Of a DNA stretch of 64,000 bases, positions 37,301-48,700 are shown piece after piece (position 1 is the stretch's first letter; each line of letters opens with the position of its first letter). The stretch spans positions 6,783,164-6,847,163 of the forward strand of contig NC_052118.1 in the NCBI RefSeq assembly GCF_012273895.1. The letters run 5' to 3'. Origin of the DNA: Zerene cesonia (taxonomy: Eukaryota > Arthropoda > Insecta > Lepidoptera > Pieridae). The notes beneath the pieces were generated by a model. The model saw only the letters and a list, made by a program, of their open reading frames with translations. It was not told the DNA's origin and made no database searches. The translations under genes and the position numbers were made by a program.

Positions 37301-39539
37301 GTCTTTAAAATAATCAAACATCGCCGATATGAACACTGTACAATAATTGTATTTCACTAGAAATTATGCAATGTTTGTTGTCAAGAATCGCTACATAATA
37401 TTTTTTTAATATCTAGGAACTAGGTACTTATTATTTTAATGAAATTTAAAATTATATAAAACGCGCAGTTGATATTCCCATACTACGTTAAATTCCGTAT
37501 AAGTACTTATTATACATATACCTATAGGTACATTTTAAGATCCTTCAGAGTACGTATCAATATTACGCAAACGTACCTATATTGCAATTAAGAAATAATA
37601 ATAAAAATTATACACATGTTATATAATTATAACGTGCAAAAATTTTATTAAAAGGACGTGTCATATTTATACAGTGCATGTAGGTGGTATAAAGTATGCA
37701 GGTAGCATGAGCAAGGAAATTATTAGTACTCGTGTAATACGTCTTCGAGATATCAGGCAATAATAATTACTCTATGTCAGATTCTCATGCTTATACTTCC
37801 ACGTACCGCTACTCAATTCCCAGACAATTGCAAACTTGCGTTAAAAAGAATTTCACTAGAGAAATAAGTTTATTGAGTTGGCATATATTCAAAGCAGGTT
37901 TATTTTATTTAAAGTTTAACAGCATTAAATATCAAAGCATTTATTTCTTATTGCAAAGAGATCAGCTCAAAAACATCGCCGTTACTGATTTCGAATAAAA
38001 CTTACATTACCAATCTCATTAGACAGGCAAAGGTACACCCCTCCGTGGGCTTGGTCATCTATTAAAAATGGGGTATGATCGGGCTTCTCAGGGTATTCTA
38101 GCTGTATGACGCCTTGTTGGCCGTCCCCGGCATCGACGGAGCGATGCAACAGAAGCCGATTTACGTATTGTGGAGTTGGAGGCCGTTAATTGGGAAGAAA
38201 CAGCACGCAATTCAGGGATATAACGTACAATAGTGCAAGAAGCAGAGGCTGTTACGGTCGTAGAGCTAATTTAGTTGTTACTTCTACATTTCGTGCAAAC
38301 TTCAGTATTTAAGTAAATGATTATTCGGTGTATACCTAACTATTCACGAACGATAGCTGACAATCTTATACTAGCTGGCAATATATTTAAATCTTCGAAT
38401 AAGTTTGAAAATGTGAGTACAAATCAGACTATATTGTATTGCCATACCTGTCGCTAGTCCACGATTCGACATAACGTCTAATGAAAAGTTCATGACACGA
38501 TTTTTGGACGGCAACATCCATTCATCCACGGCGTAGCAACAGAAGTTAACACATTTTTTGGATTTCTAACGATACGTGCTTGAAGTAAAATAAGACAACG
38601 CAACGGTGTGAAATTTATAATAAATGCAAACCAGTAAATGGCTGATTTTTAAACGTACTGCCGCACTGCCTACATAAAGATATGATGATGTCACGCTATT
38701 TTATATTGAAAGATAATTTGTTTGTCGATTAAAATTAAAATGCAGAAATCAAATATACCAAAATATAAAGATAAAGATAGGATTTTCGGGTCTACCATTA
38801 ATATAAAAAATATACATATTTTTTGTATGTACTTATTATTAAGTACATACAAAACATAACACAATACATAAGTTTTATAACTTCGATTGATTTTTTTGTT
38901 TGCCTTGAACGGCGACGTATTATTTGCACCGAATTATTTTATACCTACCCAATAACAATTTTAAATATTACTATAATTTTCTTGGTTTGAATTTTGATGC
39001 GAATTTTCAATAGCATTTGTTATAAATCTTTTGTAAAAGTTTATGACTAGACGTCGACGTTAGGTTAGTTCTATGCAATACTCACTTCCTTAAAATTGTA
39101 CAATTAGAAAAGGATCATAATAGAGATCTGAATTACAGATATATACATTTTCATAATAGATACTGATAATTATCATTTACAGCTAGTATATTTACAAGGT
39201 CAGTCAGGATTCAAACAAATAATGTGTTATATTACTTATTTGCTATTATTAGATTTTGTTTTTTTTTTTGCATTTAAGTAATACAATATACAATCACATG
39301 TTTCGTTTAATTTGGAGTAACCTATGCCCATTAGGATGAAGTAGCTTAAAAAATTTAATTAACGACATTGACATATTCGGTTATCGGCATATGTACAAAG
39401 GTTTTGTAGTAGCATGGGCACTTTAATAATCAAGCCATGGAATCCATCTCATTTGGTAAATAACAGAATGAGAAGCAAGAATCAGGATAGAATGTGAGCG
39501 AGCAAGAAAACGTGTTATGTATTATTATTCGAACGTCGA
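34366..39539. other. Intergenic upstream of cyclin D, no gene
   Basis: AT-rich. A GC-rich islet at about 38030-38230 has no open frame I can defend. Two CAGCTG E-boxes at 36989 and 37002 form a small inverted repeat. Hairpins lie at 35714-35746 (12-bp stem with one bulge) and 38821-38854. Upstream non-coding exons of cyclin D could lie here but cannot be identified. Confidence 0.4.
38821..38854. repeat. Perfect 15-bp inverted repeat, 4-nt loop
   Basis: Arms ttttgtatgtactta (38821-38835) and taagtacatacaaaa (38840-38854) separated by ttat. AT-rich, in otherwise featureless DNA. Confidence 0.9.
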
Positions 39540-39770
39540 ATCGGGAGAAACCTGCGTGCGGGCCTCACAGGCGGTGCCCCGCCCCGCGCCCCTCCGTCGA
39601 TCATATGTTCGCCGGCCGGTCGCTCGCACCGGCCGCTCACTCATTGTGACTCGGGCTCTCGCCGTCGTCGCAACACAACGTTCTCGCACAAGTCATCTCG
39701 CGCGCTCGATCAGCTGTCCGCCGACACGACCACGCCGAGTCGAGCCCTTGATAAGCCGCTGTGCGGTGCC
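39540..39770 (+). promoter_or_regulatory. GC-rich cyclin D promoter and 5' UTR
   Basis: The composition changes sharply from AT-rich to CpG-rich about 230 bp before the start codon and stays so through exon 1. One CAGCTG E-box is at 39711-39716. No TATA box is evident and the start of transcription is not resolved. Open frames on both strands here are compositional artefacts. Confidence 0.55.
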
Positions 39771-42700
39771 ATGGAGCTGCTGTGTGCGGAGCGCGTGAGC
39801 CCCGGGAGCGGCGAGCGCAGCAGGCCCGGGCCTGCGCCGGCGCCGGCCGCCGCCTCCGACCCGGTGCTGATGCGCCGCCGCGTGCTCGACAACTTGTTGC
39901 GCACGGAGGAGCGCTACGCGATCACCGCCAACTACTTCGGCACCGTGCAGACTGAAATCACTCCGCATATGCGCCGAGTGGTCGCCGAGTGGATGCTAGA
40001 GGTGAGCGCACCGGAGCCGCATGCTCACGCCGCACCCACACCCCGCTCGTTCGCCATCTTGTTGCTCATACCACTCGGCCACGTGTAGGTACCATCATCT
40101 CGGGCTCCGTATGCACTCGCCACAGATGATTCATACCTTTTATAGAATATAGTACCTACACTTGTTAATCTCTTATCCCTATTGATATATGTGTACAGAT
40201 GTGCCGTCTCAAAAACGTGTTTATAATAATCCGGTGCATTTAACAACTAGGTCAGGTTTTTATGTGTTACTGTCAATATTATACGGGTATCGGTTTCATT
40301 GTTTACATGATCAGCTGATTATGTTTATGCTCGTTTCGTATAGGAATCTAATAAGAGGAATGATATAGATAAAAGAATACTATTAACACTTGTTCTATGT
40401 TTTTTATTAATTATAATTAGACTTCAAAAAGTAACTAATACAGACATTTGCAGAGGTGTTTTCAAAAAGTAAAGATGTATTCAGACTGACCTGAAATGTG
40501 TTTAGAAATGTAAAGTCATTATGTTGTAATCATTCGGAATGTACTCGCGTAGTTAACGTAGTGGAGTGGAGCTGCGCGAGGGGCCCCCGGCCGGAACGCG
40601 CAGGCGGTCGCCGACCGATGCGACTCGCTCGTTCTATTTGAATAATCAGCTGTTTTTGACACGCACACAGCTGACGCCGGACGCGCCTTTATCGTTGCTA
40701 GTAGACAAGTAGATATTATATACATACAACTTCCAGCGCTTATTAACGTCACCACGTATTCCGTTAAATGTATTATACAAAGCTGTGTTGATAAATAATA
40801 ATACAACGATAAGTATTTGGGTAGGAAAGCATTATTTTTAAATGATAAGGATTATCTATTGAGTAGGAGTTATTGGATGTATTGGAGGCCATATGAGAGC
40901 AGTCAGCTGTGAAGTCGAGTCCGGCCACGTGGGAGCGGCGCGGTCCGCTGACGTCACCGCTGCGATGGCGGCGCATTGCCTCGTTGCCACTACCACTTGC
41001 CACTTTATGGTTAGGTACCATTTAAACGTGGAACCAGTCGCATACCAAATTACAAGACAACCACCAAAAATCGTTTCGGCTCCCGAAAGGTCGATGACAC
41101 ATCATCGTGCCTAGTTCATTAAAAAGCAATTCATTTAAATTCGTTGATTAGCAACATTCAACTGTAGATTAGTCGTCCAAATTTAAGTAGTTGTTGTAAT
41201 GACGTTTGAAATAAATAACGTATTCATATTGGTATCTATTTAGTAAAGTACATTTCATTAATCTGCACATTTTATACGATATTTATCCTGAATGCATCGT
41301 CGTAACTGTGGCAATACCTAAATATTATTTAGACTATCGTTTGCTTTTTACTCCTTAAAGCCTTATCTACACACGATGACTCATTATTTTTTATATATAA
41401 CCAAAATATTAAAATACAACAACGATGAATGAGTAGGTTTTGTAATATATCAAATACATACACATAAAATCGACCTTTGTATCATATAAGGCAGATTTAT
41501 TATGTGAATGCATAATATTAATTATTACAACATTTCGTGATAATGACGTTGATGCATTGTTATATTGTTGTAATCTGGTGAGAGAACAAAGGCCCGTTTA
41601 GCGGAGACACGAGTTAATCAGCTGACAGTGAGCTCATGAGCGTGAGACTCGACTGAGTACTGTATATGTACCGTAGCTACAATAGTCGGTGTAGACTGTA
41701 GACGGTGCATCCGCGTTGCTTCGGATTACACCGTGCGAAACTATGTGGGAACAGTTCGCGTCTCTCGTGACATTCTCTATTTACTAACTAGTTCAATGCA
41801 GTCTGCTTTACTTTCTCCTTTTCATTTAAAGAAACACTAGAAACTAATCATATTATACGATCATATACCGCTAATTGCAACGAAGCACGATTTTCAAAAC
41901 AGAACCTAGTTGTATCTTCCTTATTGCAAAAGCAATGATGTAGCAGCGCATTATATTAATGTGTTCTGAGCGTCTATGTATATAATTGTTACGGGTTGGA
42001 ATATCTTGACGAAGAAACGTTCATGTAACAATTTCGATAAGAAACTCGAGTAGGAAAGTAACATGCCTTGTATTTATCGCACTTAGTGTGAATTACAATT
42101 TTATGGAATATATAGGTTATCAGGAATTCCGTGTGATAAAATCGTCAATGGGTGCGGCGCCGTCGGCTCAATTTCTCGATGAATAGCGACTACAAAGTAA
42201 TTCTTCTTTCACAGGTGTGCGAAGACCAGAGCTGTCAGGAAGAGGTTTTCCCTTTGGCGATATCCTATTTGGATCGATTTTTAAGCACATGTACTGTTGG
42301 CAAAAGTCAGTTGCAACTGCTGGGAACCGCCTGCCTGTTACTGGCATCGAAGTTACGGGAGCCGAGCTCTCGAGGGCTACCTGCAGATTTACTGGTCTTC
42401 TACACGGCTAACAGCATCACTCTTACAGATCTATGCGTAAGTTTTTCATACATATTTAATAAAATGTATCGTACTTAAATTACAATGACATTATTGTGCA
42501 ATATAGTGTGACCTCTGTTTATCTAATGAATAATGCAATTCGTAATAAAACGTTTAATATCAATGTGATATCCGTTATATTTATGTTGTCAGAATGTTTC
42601 AAAATTTATAATAGTAATATTTTATACAGAAAAGTAATGGAATAACTTCTAAGTATTACATAATACAGTCTAGACAGTAGGCAGCCAATTAAAAATTACA

Positions 42701-45700
42701 ATTATGTTTTATATACTCGTACGCCTGCCATTAAATGAAGGAGCTAACTATGTATGAGATATTAACGTTTTAAGAAATTCAAAGTATTTTACGTAATCTC
42801 GCATCCTCTACAAACCTTGTAAATGAAATACGGTCGTTGCCCACCGGGGTTACGAGCTATTTTCACTGTAGATTAATAAGTTTTCATAAGAATAAAATAG
42901 ACGCTGGCTAATTAACGATCCAAGCGATGGAACAGCTGATCAAATTAAGTATGCATATCAATATTTTTCATTAACAATGCTTATACTGCATGAGCTATGA
43001 TATCATACCTATATTGTTTGTTGAAAATTATATTTTTATTTTTCCTTATATTAAACGATTTGGTTAACAGTTATATTTTTGTTACTCATTGGTACATAAG
43101 AAAGATTTAAAACACTTTTATTGCTTTTGGGTATCACAATCGTTACCGTAGAACTTCAGTGTTTAATAAAATTTAAATGTAAAACTTGTTCACCTTTATT
43201 TACAATTAACATTAACTGTAATTTATTTACCTCTGAGATCTTTTCGATCCATCACCCGTAGTATATATACTGTTTCAATTTTCATCTTATAAATTAAAAG
43301 ACATAATGAAAACATGACTATGCATATTCTATGCAATTTGAATCTCACTGATTTCGATGAACAATTATTATATTTGTATAGTCATTCAAATTTTGTGGCT
43401 CTCCTAAGTTTCCTATATACATTGGTTGCGCTCTGATATTGTCAAATGCATCGGTAGGTGCGCATTATTTTGCCGATCCCCAAAATAACAAAGTATAATA
43501 GGTATGTTATTTACATTTGCGTTGAATGTATCGTGTGTGGATGTGCGGTGCATTTGGAGCGTTGCGACGCGGCCACCCGACGGGGCCCCGCCTGTCCTCC
43601 CGTAGATAATAAGTGCACGCCGCATCTTTAACGTCATACGTTTTACTTGGACTGTTTTTAAACGCATTCCTTATTCACTTGTTTCGTTAGCCGTTACGTG
43701 ACTGCGGTACTCGTCGGCTATCGGGTAAATGATATCGTTTCACGTGAGACTATTCCGCAAATCAATTTATCGCAAATTACGATAATTTTCGAATTGTGTA
43801 AGGTGAATTGCATCATTGTGTCGGTTGGAAAAAAGTTTAGGTCCAAAATCGGTTCGTTCGATAAGGAATGCGGCAGGGAGCGGGTGCCGGGTCTGGGAGG
43901 AGGGCTACCCTGCGGACAGTGTCCCCTAACGAGCCGACAGGCTTCTCGGAAGCACCGCCGAACGAGAGCCGCGTTTCAATCAGACCAATTACAGACGAAG
44001 CATGCCGCTTATTTTTTCTCACGGCCGCGCGACCGCGACTAACCTTGCTCGCCGCCACATCGCTGGTGTGAACTCGACGCCCAGCGCCAAATGAAATTAT
44101 ACATTCAATTTGACTATTTATAATTTTTCACACTTCAGTAAGCTTTTATAGACGGCGCATTTCTTATAAGTCACGATCGTATAGCATATTTACTTTTCTA
44201 GCATATATAATACAGATTTTGATTTAGTTTAATTTGAAGTCGAATTTCAGATATGGAATAATACAATTAAGTATGGAATCAATAAATCTTATACTTCTAT
44301 TTAACTCCGATATGGCTAGAAACATTTTATAGGTTAATTTGCTTATAACAGTGTTGCGAACAATAGAAATCCATTAATTTTACCAAACAAAAAGGTTTTT
44401 AGAGTTAAATTAAAGAAAACAGTGATTTGATACCATCGTATTTCTAATAATAAGTGACTCGTAGCACCAGCGTAGAGCGGCTACGAAATGTCGTAGACAT
44501 TCAGGAGTATGAGCTCGGCCCCTGAAAGTATTGAAAAAAGCTATTTTTGATATATTTCATATGTAATTTTATAAGTACTAAGCAGAACACGTTGAGTTGT
44601 ACACGATAATTAAATATTTTTCCTACTCTACAATCGTCTAACGCCGTCACACTGGCTGCATGTAAAGTTACACTATAATGGATTAACCAAGTGAAACGAA
44701 AGGCAACCGTCCGGGGCTGTGATATGATGCAAATGTAATTATGAGAATTATGAATGAATCGAAACAATCAAATACCGAAATTTTATGTCAAATTACGGAT
44801 TCCATTGCATGTTTTCTCTCAGCAGTTGATGACTGGCATTAAGTGTATTAAGTCGCGTCAAGAGCTTTGAGATACAAGCAAAAAGGTTTTGTCGGAGACA
44901 GCTTTAATACAGAGTTCACGCGCCGCCTTAGTTTGATCATTATATCGCGTTCACGCTTCGTCCACTCTGTACCAATTAACATTTTTTATCATTTAATCAT
45001 ACATTAAGATGAAGAAAACGGAAATTCAATGATTCGTTTACCTATTTTCATTCATTCGTTTAATCAATTAACCTTTCCACTATGTAAGACGCAAACGTAA
45101 TCATTTCATAATATAATTACGGTATCTTTTCACTTTGTGTTTTGCGACGTTATCATTTTGTTTACATATATATTTATTATGAAAGACCTTAAGATTACCT
45201 ACATGAAAGTCGGTGTATATGGAAAACACCGCGAAAACAACCAAGAAGGATATTGCGATAAGTTATGAATAATAACTTCTAAAAATGACTAATGTATGTT
45301 TGGAGAGTAAACAATGTTCTCCAACATTCCTTACAGTTGATATCTTAAAAGCAAAAAAATAAAGCCGCTCACAGGCTTACTTATAAGAAGAAATAATTAG
45401 CAATCTCGATGCCCCGACTAAACCAAAACAACACAACACTTGTTTGCAAATCTCACGACTCTGTAACGTTTGTTTCTGCCGTTAATGAAACTTCCCGTGC
45501 TGATTAGCAAAGTCTATTGCTATTTGTTTTTGCTAATACAACAAAATTATGACACCTCGTACGTTTCTTCTATCCTTCGTATCATCATCATATATAGAAC
45601 TGCTAAGACAACATAATGGGTACTTCACATAACTAGATCTTATTGAATTTAAGACGTACTTTCTTGCTATTGTTTCCCACGAGAGTAGTCGTTAATGTTC

Positions 45701-48700
45701 AGGCGAGTGTGGGGGGCGGAGCGGGGGTTGGACAAGTCGCATTCCACGCGAGGCGGTCGGGTCCTTGCTGTTTGCCAAAGAAACTCCGTCGACTGTAGCC
45801 AGAACAACTCATATTATCACCATACTTAGCACAACCATAAATATACCATCTACGTGTTCTTCAAATCGATGTTTTTATACGATTAAGAGAATGCTCTCAG
45901 AAATTATGATAGTAACTTATGAATAGTCGGTCCCTAAAGAAATGTTTTTACAACTTCAATCGAGTATATTACCTACAGTAACCAACGTTGGGATCTATTA
46001 ATGGATTGTTTATACTTTTTATTATTATGTCTTACCTAATTATAGCTCATGCACTCGCGCTGCTCAAGTTATCTAAGTCACTAACCCTTTTAACAAAGAA
46101 TGTCCTATTAATCTATTAAAAACTTTTCAAAATATTAAAATAGATCGAAATTGCTTGCATAGAAACAAAACTCCTGCAGTGATATTAATATGACTATAAA
46201 GACTTTTGAAATCTATAAATTCAGGTTTGTTTCATTCTTCAACTTCGTCATAATTGAAGAGTTCAAGACTTGAATTGTTTTAGCGGCAATAAAATGTCAA
46301 GTTGTGCCAGTTAAATAAAACATGTTCTATGCGGGCACAAGCAATGAGATGAAAAAGTATGGATTATGTGGTTGCGATAGAATTTTACGCACTATTGACT
46401 GTTGCTCATTATATTTTGTATTTAATACAATACAGACACAAATCTAAGAATTTACAGTTAGTTAAAAGAAACATTGCACAAACTATGCTATAAATCTAGC
46501 TGACCATTAAATGCCTCGCGATTTCAAAATTTGCGTACGAAAGAATGTATTCTGCAATCACCAAACATACACTTTACAGGAATTTGCTGTGATGAGCGTT
46601 ACGTAAGCTCTACAAGTATGCGTATCACGTTTTGCACACTCGAGGTAACTTACGTATTCAAGCGTACTTGTTAGGCTTCCGACCGTAACGTTGGCAATGA
46701 ACTGTCTATAATGTCTGAAGACCTAAAACGTCTCGGATTTATTTCGTATTTCCTGCAATAAAAAATATGTGTCTTGTGATATATTGCAAACCGGGAAAAA
46801 ATAGTTTTGATAAAAATTATGGCTGCGCGTTAAGCTTATTGTTAGTCCGTAATAGCGCAGCACTGTTCGATGAAATTGGATAAAGCATGGGAACTGAGAA
46901 CGGAATTCAGCGAGTGTGTCGCGGCGAGGGCTGTTTGCATAGCGCGCTTTATTGGCTGTAACGTGGCTCTATAACTGCCACCGCCGCGCCCGCGCCGTTC
47001 CAGCTTCTAATGAACAGCGACTTGGAAATTTATGAGCTGCATTCCACACGTATCAAGTTCTATTTGTACATTCACAAAGTAGTAAAATTTCAAGCAAATC
47101 GATCTTAATTTATCTATTCAATCTAGCATAGAGACAGTACATCCGGCTGGCATATAGGTGGCGGTGTCTGCGGTGAATGCTTTATGATCGTATTGTGTCC
47201 GAGGCTTTTCAATGATAGCGACTCGCGGAGAGACTGAATCCTCTCAGTTCGCGGTCGACCCGCATACCACCACATCGTTAACCGCTTTCGCTCACCTGTT
47301 CTTTTTAGTTTCAAAGCATCCTGTAAGCTATTATTATCTCCTACACATTAACCGGATTATTAAGACCTCACGGTTAGTTGGCGCACACTGACACACGATC
47401 TTATATCGTGCGACTTCCAGTGATGAACCTTCGTTCATTCACAAGTGCTGCATGTTGAAAACCATTATGCCATAACTTTACATCTTATCACTCAAATTTG
47501 AACTCTATCCCTATCGACATTCAAAGCATATTTGTTTGGGATAGAAAGGTAAACCGCTTCGGACGACCCCATCGTTTGAGTTAAGTAAACATCGAGTATT
47601 ATCTGTCAACGGCCATGCATAGCTGACATATGGATGTGTGAGTGAACAGAAAATAATCAAGTTATTCATAAAACCATTCATATCGCGAACTTTACTTATA
47701 AAGGTCGTCATTATCTGAACGCTTATGAGTAATTAATGTAGGTCAGCCAAAATTATGAGATAAAAATCGAGTGGGGAAAGAATCTATCTACGTAGCTATA
47801 TTGTATTTGTACATAAAAATATATTAAGACATTATATTTAACTCGCCTGTAATTAACAATTGGATAGTTCTTATACTGTATGTTTTTTATCAATGGAAAA
47901 GTTTTAAGTGAGGCATTCCAAATACAGAATATTGTTAAAATATAAAATTGATCGTATAACAATGTGCCGGGGACTACCTACGCTCCGTTCCGGGAAGTCA
48001 AGCGAAACTCGGCGTGTTTACGATTATAGTTAGCGGATGTGGCGACTGGAATGCAGCATTATTGTACTAGCCAATAAGCACTTCTTTGTGTTCGATCCGC
48101 TTTCGAGCTATTAGCTTTGCTAATCTTGACTTTTTATGCCTGTCATAAGTTTCCTGCATTAGTATACATCGATAGGCAGCAATACTGAACATGGGCTTAA
48201 CTATTTACTATATTGCATAATAAGGTTACTTTTATAATATGATAGAATAAAATATTACACGGACGGAATGAATTAACTTTTTAACATTGTTATGAACTGT
48301 AATTACAACAGAACACAGTTTCTAGAAAAACAAGACATCTTGTAGTAATAATATGAATTTATTATTATTATTTATGTACTTAGTTCGTTGACCTCGATAT
48401 AAATTATCTATTATGCCATTATGTAATATTGATTTACAATAACAAAATGTTTTGTCAACAGAGCTGGGAACTGCTAGTGCTGTCTAAGCTAAAATGGGAC
48501 GTAGCTGGAGTGACGGCCCATGACTTCCTTCCACTTCTGTTGTCTCGGCTGCCGTTACGTGGTCGCGTGAATACCGAAATGGTTCACAGGCATGCACAAA
48601 CCTTCATATCGCTAGCAGCAAGAGGTAAGTTCGTTTCTCCTCCATAACAAACTTATCTTCATCCTCCGCAGCTAGATAACATGTGTATTTAAAATTTAAC

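Noticed and set aside
39517..39968. Open frames on both strands around the cyclin D start
   Set aside because: Shadows of cyclin D exon 1 and its CpG-rich leader; only the LxCxE/cyclin frame is conserved.
43698..44071. Open frames up to 114 codons in cyclin D intron 2
   Set aside because: Mutually overlapping on both strands in a GC-rich islet, no recognisable protein text.
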